Source: Thermoplasmata archaeon UBA184
Lineage (GTDB): Archaea > Thermoplasmatota > Thermoplasmata > Lutacidiplasmatales > UBA184
Assembly: GCA_002495185.1 (NCBI GenBank)
Contig: DAEB01000006.1
Coordinates: 1-5,105 of the forward strand
Length of the DNA: 5,105 bases
Reading direction: 5' to 3'
Part shown: piece after piece, positions 1 to 5,105 of the stretch
Numbering within the stretch: the stretch's first letter is position 1
How the letters are laid out: every line of letters begins with the position of its first letter
Position numbers and translations under genes: made by a program
The notes under the pieces: generated by a model
Told to the model about the DNA's origin: nothing
Database searches by the model: none
The model's input: the letters and a program-made list of their open reading frames with translations, nothing else

Positions 1-3000
1 AGGGGGGTGGGTGTTGGGTCGCCGGAGCCGGGGGCGCGACGACGGGGACGAGGGCGGCTCCGACCTCGGCCAGCTCGAGGTCGACCGTGGGAGATGAGGA
101 ACTTCCCGCACGGACGAGCGAGACCACGAGGATCCCCGTCCCGAACTGTACCAGGGAGAAGCTCACGAGGCCGGGTTCCACGAGGCGGGAGAGGTTCGCA
201 AAAATCCCTCCGGTCTCCGTCCAGGCATCGACCCCGGCATGCGTGCGGAGGAAGACAAAGTAGGTCGACCCGTTCGCGACGGCATCCGCCGAGAACGCGT
301 CACCGCCGAGAACGAGCGTCGCGACGGTGGTCGCCGTCGCGAGGTCGTAGAGCGCCAGAAGCGACCGGGTCCCTCCCCGGTACAAGAGGACCGCGGTCGA
401 GCGGGAGCCGGCCGCCAGCGTGGCCGAGATGAGGTTGCCCCCGATCGGAGAGGCGTCCGGGATCGCGGTCTCGCTCCCCGTGCCGAGCGCGACCGTGGAG
501 TAGTTTCCGCCGACGTCCCGGACGATCGCTTCCGCGAGCGATGCGCGAACCGAGACGAGCGTCGAGACCCCGAGGACGCTCGAGTTCGCGAGGATCGACC
601 CCGTCGTCAGGTTGAACTCCACGAGCCGCTCCGCCGAGGTCGTACCGACCAGGTACGAACTGCTCACCAGGGCGAGAACGACCTCGTTGCCGGCGGTCGC
701 GTCAACGAGGTACGATTGGGCGAGGCCCCAGGAGGTGAACGTGCGGATCGCGCCCCACGTCCCGTTCCTCGGGTCGAACGTGGCACCCTGGAGCTCGATC
801 GTGGTGAGGTTCGCCGGGCTCGAAAGGCCCGTCTCCCCCGCCGGGATGGCGTCCCAGAGGACGTAGAGCTCCCCGTTCGGAAGGGTCGTCGCCCGCGGGT
901 TCGCGAGGACGTCGCCGGCCTCCGAGGGGGTCGAGACGCGGGCGAGCCCGTTCGACGTGGCGTTGAGGGCGAGGCCGGAGATCCCGAGCCCGGTCGCCAC
1001 GGGTTCGCTCACGTTGTCGTCCGTGTAGAACAGGTACGCGCCGTTCGACGCCGCGGCGCCGCTCACCTCGGTCGATGGGTAGATGTCGGAGATGGCGAAC
1101 CCTTGGGACTCGGATGTCGCCCAGACGTTCTCGTCGTAGCCCGAGCCGGCGTAGTAGCGAGCGTGCAGCGTCCAGTGGGTCCCCGTCCCGTTGTTGTAGG
1201 CGGCGGTCTCGGAGCTCCTCATCCCCGCGAGCGCGAGCGCCGCGGGACCCGCCGGAGGCGGGCTCGTCCACGAGTAGATCGTTCCGCTGACGATGTTCCA
1301 CTGGGTCGACCACCAGAGGAAGCTCGCGTTCGCGAAGACGGTCCCGTTGATCCATCCCGCGGGGATGTAGAGCCCCGTGTTCGACGCGAAGTTGAGCGCG
1401 ATCGAGACCGACCCACCGATCCCGACCGAGGCGATCCCGATCGAGAACGAGACGGCGACCGAGAGCGGCAGCATGAAGCTGCCGACGAACTGCTGGATCT
1501 TCACCGCGATCCCTTGGATGAACTCATCGAAGCCGGGGGTGGTCGGAGCGAGGAGAAGTCCGAGCGTGACCGACGGGCTCACGTCGACCTCGAGATTGAA
1601 CCCGACCTTGATCCCCAGGATATCGAACCCGTAGATCGGCACGTTGACGCTGAACTTTCCCGAGAGGGTGACGGAGGCGACCGCGCTGACCCAGGTGACC
1701 CCCGTGACCTGCCCTCCGACGAGTCCGAGCGTGAAGTAGCCCTTCATCGAGAACACGATCGAGATCTGGATGCTCACGATCCCGAGGTCGATGGAGGGCG
1801 GGGTCAGTCCGAGGGAGCCGGCGAGGGTGAGGTTCCCGGACGAGGTCGCGGTGATCGAGACCGTGATCGCCGGGATCAGCGAGACGTTCCCCTTGACAAA
1901 CGGTAGCGTGATGTTGAAGCCGAGCGCCTGGTCGAGCGACCACTGGAACGCCTCGGTGATCGAGAACGATTGGTTGTACGGACCCGGGCCCTGGGTCTGG
2001 ATCGACTGGGTGACCTCGGGGAACGTGATGACGCTCTCGAGCCAATCGGGGACCTCGACGACGTTCACCGAGTAGCTCGCGTTCACGACCCAGTTACCGG
2101 GGAAGGTGACGCTGGCCTCGAGGACCTGGTTGCCGTACGGGACCGTGCCCATGTCGACGGACGCATCCCACCATTCGGACGCACCGGACCGCGGGGAGAA
2201 CTGGACGGGTACGCCCGCGAGCGTCGCGGTCACTCCGGACGCCGCGCCTCCCGCGAGGTCGGCGCTGACCGCGAACTTGTTCGGGAAGCTGATCCCCGAG
2301 TAGAAGTACCCGGAGTACTGCGAGTGGAGCGCCACGTACTCCGGCGGGTTCACCGTGAACGTCCAGCTCGCGCTCGCCTGGTCGGAGCCGTTGCTCACGT
2401 CCCAGACGTGGACGGTCACCCGGAAGATGTTGTAGCTCGTCGGGGTCGGCTGGCACGAGACCTGCGCCACGCCATCGTACGGGAGCGGGCCGTAGCTCGA
2501 CACGTGCGAGCCGTTGGTGAGCTCGTTGCAGTTGGTGCTCCCCGAATCGATTAGCGCGTTCGAGTTGTGCAACGTCGTGTACGACCAGGCGTAGTCGAGG
2601 GTCCCCGACCCCCCGAAGGCCGTGACCTGGAACGGGACGCCGAAGGAGAGGTGCGAGGTGTTCGTGTCGATCGAGCTCGGCCCCGTGAGCGTGGCGTGGA
2701 CGACCTGGTAGAACCTCCAGGTCTCATTCTCCCAGGGACCCGAGGTCGACCCGCCGAAGATCATGAAGTAGTTGTCCGTGAAATCGCTCGCATACCCCAT
2801 GTCGCTGCGGTTCGAGGGGTCGCCCGCGTCGCCGGCGTAGAGGTAGTCGTAGCCGTTCCCCGGCGGGTTCTCGTAGACCCAGGTGTCGTTGAGGGGGCCC
2901 GGTCCGCCGTTGCAGGCGATGGGCGCGGCGACCTGGACCTGGTAACCGAACCCGCCGTAGAGGACGAATCGCTGGTTCTTCGGACTCCACCCGACGGCCG

Positions 3001-4198
3001 CGTACTCGCGACCGCACGGCGGCGCGGTGCTGGGGCCGACCGGTGCCGCCGTCGCGGCGGGAGACGCCGGCCGAATCACGCACGGCGGCTGGTCCTGCGG
3101 GAGCCACTCGCCGAGATGGAACCAGAACGCGACGACCGATGGTCCGCAGAACGAGCCGCCGGGATCGGCCCCGTCGGTCAGGACGGTCGCGTTGGCCTCC
3201 CCTCCGAACATGAGGAGGTAGCCGGTCGGCGAGTCGGAGATGCTCGCTCCCGCGCGGTCGACCGGATAGGCCGGGTCCGCATGGACGGAGGCGGCCGTCA
3301 CGTTCTTCCAGGTCCCGTTGAACGTCCAGGTGTCGCCGAGAGCCGTGCCGCCCTGGGTCGAGCCCCCGAACAGGACGGCCTCGTTGTCGAGCGAGTCCCA
3401 CGTCATCGCCTCGCCGAACCGGGGCGAGGGCGCCGGGCCCGCGCTCGAGGTGATGTTGTGCCACGCGCCGCCGTAGAAGAGCCAGGAGTCATTGTAGACG
3501 TGCTGGACGACGAAGAACGAGACCTCCCCGCCGAAGAGAAGGACCGCGTTGAGCGGGGCGTAGTAGGCGATCCCCGCGTCCGCCCGCGGGGACGGACACG
3601 TCGAGGGCGTGCAGCTCGTGTTCGAGATGAGCTCGGTCCAACGGCCCTGGTCGAACGCCCACGTGTCCTGGAATTCCGTCGGACCGGAGGCGGCGTGGCC
3701 GCCGAAGAGCAGAACCTCGTGCCCGGCCGGATAGTATGTCATCGAAGGGAGGACCCGCTGCGTCGGATTCGGCTTGCCGGCGGGCGGGGTGAGGTTGGCC
3801 CACGACGATACCGGGTCGCCGGCGCCGAGCGGAACGGGCGCGACCCTCGGCGAGGGGGCGCCGTCGGGGGGACAGCCCACGAGGACGCCGAGCAGGCAGA
3901 GCGATCGATATCCCGTGTCGCTCGGGAGTGGAGAGGCGCTGGCCGGCGGGCGTGCCACGGCCGAAGGCGTCGTGACGCTCGAGGAACTGGGGGACGCAGG
4001 AGCCGCCCCCTTCGAGAGTTGGACCCCCTCCGCGAGGAGGAGGACGACGAACGAGACGGCCAGGACGACCTGCCAGGTCGCCCGTCGGGGAGATCCCCCG
4101 GTCCGACGCAGGCGCCGCCAGCCCCGCAGGCGCCCGAAAGGATACGAGCCTCGGTCGGTCTCCGGGGCTTCCTCCCTGGGCGACCTTGCGAGCTCCAC
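1..4198 (-). CDS. Large exported Kelch-propeller / PKD-like multidomain surface protein (C-terminus beyond left edge)
   Basis: An unbroken frame of at least 1399 codons runs from a GTG at 4196-4198 through position 2. The GTG is the only ATG, GTG or TTG between the upstream in-frame TAG (4229-4231) and the hydrophobic segment. Residues 1-40 are basic, and 41-56 (TWQVVLAVSFVVLLLA) form a signal peptide or membrane anchor. An A/P/S/T-rich linker follows (about 59-93). Six Kelch blades have GG pairs at 166, 223, 278, 332, 415 and 482, mostly followed by DTW-like motifs. A PKD-like domain spans about 500-620 (key stretch FQVTAFGGSGTLDYAWSY), a second Ig-like domain 620-719, amphipathic beta strands 720-980, and a probable second propeller 983-1387. 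A proline-rich segment starts at 1388, often a spacer before a C-terminal anchor. About 30 N-x-S/T sequons and ten cysteines, all before residue 583, fit an extracellular protein. Kelch and PKD domains usually mediate binding or adhesion. A galactose-oxidase-like enzyme is possible, but I identified no copper-site residues. The ligand is unknown. Confidence 0.93.
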   Translation of the reverse strand, partial: MELARSPREEAPETDRGSYPFGRLRGWRRLRRTGGSPRRATWQVVLAVSFVVLLLAEGVQLSKGAAPASPSSSSVTTPSAVARPPASASPLPSDTGYRSLCLLGVLVGCPPDGAPSPRVAPVPLGAGDPVSSWANLTPPAGKPNPTQRVLPSMTYYPAGHEVLLFGGHAASGPTEFQDTWAFDQGRWTELISNTSCTPSTCPSPRADAGIAYYAPLNAVLLFGGEVSFFVVQHVYNDSWLFYGGAWHNITSSAGPAPSPRFGEAMTWDSLDNEAVLFGGSTQGGTALGDTWTFNGTWKNVTAASVHADPAYPVDRAGASISDSPTGYLLMFGGEANATVLTDGADPGGSFCGPSVVAFWFHLGEWLPQDQPPCVIRPASPAATAAPVGPSTAPPCGREYAAVGWSPKNQRFVLYGGFGYQVQVAAPIACNGGPGPLNDTWVYENPPGNGYDYLYAGDAGDPSNRSDMGYASDFTDNYFMIFGGSTSGPWENETWRFYQVVHATLTGPSSIDTNTSHLSFGVPFQVTAFGGSGTLDYAWSYTTLHNSNALIDSGSTNCNELTNGSHVSSYGPLPYDGVAQVSCQPTPTSYNIFRVTVHVWDVSNGSDQASASWTFTVNPPEYVALHSQYSGYFYSGISFPNKFAVSADLAGGAASGVTATLAGVPVQFSPRSGASEWWDASVDMGTVPYGNQVLEASVTFPGNWVVNASYSVNVVEVPDWLESVITFPEVTQSIQTQGPGPYNQSFSITEAFQWSLDQALGFNITLPFVKGNVSLIPAITVSITATSSGNLTLAGSLGLTPPSIDLGIVSIQISIVFSMKGYFTLGLVGGQVTGVTWVSAVASVTLSGKFSVNVPIYGFDILGIKVGFNLEVDVSPSVTLGLLLAPTTPGFDEFIQGIAVKIQQFVGSFMLPLSVAVSFSIGIASVGIGGSVSIALNFASNTGLYIPAGWINGTVFANASFLWWSTQWNIVSGTIYSWTSPPPAGPAALALAGMRSSETAAYNNGTGTHWTLHARYYAGSGYDENVWATSESQGFAISDIYPSTEVSGAAASNGAYLFYTDDNVSEPVATGLGISGLALNATSNGLARVSTPSEAGDVLANPRATTLPNGELYVLWDAIPAGETGLSSPANLTTIELQGATFDPRNGTWGAIRTFTSWGLAQSYLVDATAGNEVVLALVSSSYLVGTTSAERLVEFNLTTGSILANSSVLGVSTLVSVRASLAEAIVRDVGGNYSTVALGTGSETAIPDASPIGGNLISATLAAGSRSTAVLLYRGGTRSLLALYDLATATTVATLVLGGDAFSADAVANGSTYFVFLRTHAGVDAWTETGGIFANLSRLVEPGLVSFSLVQFGTGILVVSLVRAGSSSSPTVDLELAEVGAALVPVVAPPAPATQHPPP
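2339..2701 (-). other. PKD-like (Ig-fold) domain within the large surface protein
   Basis: Residues about 500-620 follow directly on the last Kelch blade. They contain a strand with FQVTAFGGSGTLDYAWSY and a terminal strand pair around FRVTVHVWDVSNGSDQASAS. This resembles the PKD pattern of a G-rich turn, a Y/W-x-W strand and a closing V-x-V-x-D-x-x-G motif. Two cysteines (residues 557 and 582) lie in an insertion between these strands and could form a disulfide. In other surface proteins PKD domains act as rigid spacers or contribute to binding. The assignment rests on motif reading only. Confidence 0.6.
2702..3751 (-). repeat. Six Kelch-type repeats encoding a beta propeller
   Basis: This part of the large gene (residues about 150-499) encodes six repeats. 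Each has a hydrophobic strand ending in a double glycine, for example EVLLFGG, AVLLFGG, EAVLFGG, YLLMFGG, RFVLYGG and FMIFGG. A tryptophan or aromatic motif follows, for example QDTWAF, NDSWLF, GDTWTF, NDTWVY and NETWRF. Spacings between the GG pairs are 57, 55, 54, 83 and 67 residues, so blades 4 and 5 carry insertions. A WANLTPP strand at residues 133-139, ahead of blade 1, resembles the outer strand that closes such propellers. The repeats have diverged at DNA level and are visible as protein motifs only. Kelch propellers are binding platforms or galactose-oxidase-like scaffolds. Six glycine pairs suggest six blades, but a degenerate seventh cannot be excluded. Confidence 0.88.
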
Positions 4199-4229
4199 GG
4201 TCGAACTGCGGGCGTGGACCCGCTCCTCC

Positions 4230-4248
4230 TACTTAGACCCGCGTTTTG
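4230..4248 (-). promoter_or_regulatory. Weak candidate TATA-like element for the surface-protein gene
   Basis: On the minus strand, CAAAACGCGGGTCTAAGTA is one of the least GC-rich stretches in the gap. If TCTAAGTA (4230-4237) served as an archaeal TATA box, transcription would begin about 25 bases downstream, near 4208-4210. That would give a leader of only 10-12 bases before the GTG, consistent with the absence of a Shine-Dalgarno motif close to the start. The match to any archaeal TATA consensus is poor, so this is only a candidate. Confidence 0.2.
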
Positions 4249-4304
4249 CCGCTCGGAGCAATTCTGACGCGCGCGACCGTCGGTGCGGGTCGCCCAGGGA
4301 AGGG

Positions 4305-4321
4305 TCGGGCCCCGTGCCCGA
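4305..4321 (-). terminator. Short GC hairpin downstream of nrdJ, possible terminator or RNA structure
   Basis: The sequence TCGGGC-CCCGT-GCCCGA (plus strand) is a perfect six-base inverted repeat with a five-base loop, 31 bp past the nrdJ stop. No T tract follows it on the minus strand; the downstream bases are C-rich. It is therefore a poor intrinsic terminator, and it does not resemble the hairpin-free T-rich terminators of archaea. Short GC inverted repeats also occur by chance in DNA of this composition. Confidence 0.2.
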
Positions 4322-4351
4322 GACGGAGGAATCGGCGCTGGGCCGAGCTCT

Positions 4352-5105
4352 CTAGGAGCAGCCGCTCGTGGAACCGCAGACCGTGCACGCGTAGCACGTG
4401 CCGGACCGGACCATGATCCCGCCGCAGATCGCGCACGACGGGGCGTCCTCGCTGACCCCGCCCGCCCCCTCCGAGAAGGCGTCGAGGGGCGGAGTCTCGA
4501 ACTTCGCGGTCGAGGGCCGGACGGCCTCCCCCGACTTCGCGCCGGGGGCCGGAGCGGTCCCGTGGCCGTTCCCGTTGCCCTCGGTCGGCCCTTCGAGACC
4601 GATCGAGCGCCGCTCATCCTCGGTCAGGAACTCGAGGGCGAGCCAGCGGGCGACGTAGTCGGGGATCGACTTCGCGAACCGGATCCGGGGGTTGTTGGTC
4701 GCACCGGCGGGCTCGAACCGGAGGTGGGCGAGCTTCCGGACGAGGTCCTTGAGCGGGACCCCGTGCTGGAGCGCCATCGACATCGAGATCCCGAGCGAGT
4801 CCATGAGACCGTTCACGGTCGACCCTTCCTTGGTGACCCGGAAGAAGATCTCGCCCGGTCGTCCGTCGGGGTAGAGCCCGACCGTCACGTAGCCGTCGTG
4901 CCCTCCGACCGAGAAGTGGTGGGTAATCGCCTTGCGCTCGTCCGGGAGCCGCTCGCGCGCCGGACCCCGCGGGCCGACCGGAGGACCGCCGGCCGCCCGT
5001 CCCTTTCCCGTCTCGAACGGCTGGGACGCTTTGCAGCCGTCCCGGTACAGGGCGACCGACTTGATGCCGAGCCGCCACGCTTCGAGGTAGATCCGCTCGA
5101 TGTCC
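4352..5105 (-). CDS. nrdJ: Adenosylcobalamin-dependent (class II) ribonucleotide reductase, C-terminal part
   Basis: The enzyme reduces ribonucleotides to deoxyribonucleotides in the cytosol, using a coenzyme-B12-derived thiyl radical and no oxygen. The frame is open at the right edge (first full codon at 5102-5104) and ends at TAG 4352-4354, leaving 250 residues visible. Visible residues 5-29 contain IYLEAWRLGIK and VALYRDGCKASQP, the conserved end of the catalytic barrel. About 52-162 is the TSCPD-type region: RLPDERKAITHHFSVGGHDG, then VGLYPDGRPGEIF, KEGSTVNGLMD and FAKSIPDYVARWLALEF. A G/P/A-rich linker of about 55 residues leads to the tail at 224-250. That tail has cysteines at 224, 227, 237, 240, 243 and 249 (C-x2-C-x9-C-x2-C-x2-C-x5-C), ending in CGSTSGCS. 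In this family the tail is a zinc-ribbon or redox-active arm that re-reduces the active site. The catalytic cysteines and the start codon lie outside the window. A translation start at GTG 4886-4888 would split the conserved domain, so it is an internal codon, not the gene start. Confidence 0.95.
   Translation of the reverse strand, partial: DIERIYLEAWRLGIKSVALYRDGCKASQPFETGKGRAAGGPPVGPRGPARERLPDERKAITHHFSVGGHDGYVTVGLYPDGRPGEIFFRVTKEGSTVNGLMDSLGISMSMALQHGVPLKDLVRKLAHLRFEPAGATNNPRIRFAKSIPDYVARWLALEFLTEDERRSIGLEGPTEGNGNGHGTAPAPGAKSGEAVRPSTAKFETPPLDAFSEGAGGVSEDAPSCAICGGIMVRSGTCYACTVCGSTSGCS

Larger units (their letters stand above)
4199..4351. other. Intergenic region between nrdJ and the surface-protein gene
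   Basis: These 153 bp lie downstream of the nrdJ stop and upstream of the GTG of the large gene, both read on the minus strand. No small gene is credible here. The region is GC-rich, with two mildly AT-richer spots (minus strand CAGAATTG near 4259-4266 and CAAAACG to TCTAAGTA at 4230-4248). It also holds one short hairpin (4305-4321) and a GGAGGAG stretch at 4224-4230. The spacing is long enough for separate transcription of the large gene, although read-through from nrdJ cannot be excluded. Confidence 0.6.

Noticed and set aside
239..1906. 555-codon open frame on the plus strand
   Set aside because: Its codons are exactly aligned antisense to those of the large minus-strand gene. Stops in that register need sense codons TTA, CTA or TCA, which the gene nearly avoids; its stop is the complement of a CTA leucine. 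The product is almost only R, D, E, G and V, with no domain or hydrophobic core.
2724..3464. 246-codon minus-strand frame inside the Kelch region
   Set aside because: It lies in a different frame from the Kelch-encoding one, and its product is arginine-rich with no domain. The true frame has the FGG and DTW motifs.
2702..3751. Possible DNA-level tandem repeat or CRISPR-like spacing in the Kelch region
   Set aside because: The periodicity is only at protein level. Unit lengths vary (54-83 codons) and the nucleotide units are not alike, so this is a diverged protein repeat.
2567..4267. 566-codon open frame on the plus strand
   Set aside because: It is the same codon-aligned antisense shadow of the large gene, with an arginine/glutamate/glycine-rich low-complexity product. 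The opposite strand shows clear Kelch motifs.
4199..4351. tRNA or structured small RNA gene in the gap
   Set aside because: I see no cloverleaf, no T-loop GTTCRA motif in a proper context, and only one short inverted repeat.
3739..4617. 292-codon minus-strand frame overlapping both genes and the gap
   Set aside because: It overlaps the recognised nrdJ tail and the N-terminus of the surface protein in another frame. The product is an R/P/S/A-rich translation with no recognisable motif, typical of a GC-rich shadow frame.

Overview
The window is GC-rich (roughly two thirds G+C by eye) and carries two genes, both on the minus strand and both cut by a window edge. Composition, GC-ending codons, the lack of a usable Shine-Dalgarno before the left gene, and a large exported Kelch/PKD-like protein with about thirty N-glycosylation sequons suggest a GC-rich archaeon, possibly a terrestrial or sediment Thermoplasmatota lineage. 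This assignment is inference only; a GC-rich bacterium is not excluded.

Right part (4352-5105): the C-terminal 250 codons of an adenosylcobalamin-dependent (class II) ribonucleotide reductase, nrdJ. It shows the end of the catalytic barrel, the TSCPD-type domain, a flexible linker and a cysteine-rich tail. The radical-bearing active site lies beyond the right edge.

Between the genes (4199-4351): 153 bp with a small GC-rich hairpin, two slightly AT-richer spots that may belong to a promoter, and a GGAGG-like motif too far from the start codon to act as a normal ribosome binding site.

Left part (1-4198): one uninterrupted minus-strand frame of at least 1399 codons that leaves the window at the left edge. 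I translated it triplet by triplet and found no in-frame stop. The product is a secreted or surface-anchored mosaic. In order it has a basic N-terminus, one membrane-spanning or signal segment, an A/P/S/T-rich linker, a six-blade Kelch propeller, a PKD-like domain, a second Ig-like domain, a long cysteine-free region of amphipathic beta strands, a probable second (about seven-blade) beta propeller, and the beginning of a proline-rich segment. Its substrate or partner cannot be read from the sequence.

The two genes share orientation, but nothing suggests a shared pathway: nrdJ is cytosolic nucleotide metabolism and the other acts outside the cell. Long plus-strand open frames opposite the big gene are antisense shadows. 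I found no RNA gene, CRISPR array, mobile element, or multi-gene defence or biosynthetic system. The most unusual content is the architecture of the large surface protein, especially its unassigned central domain.
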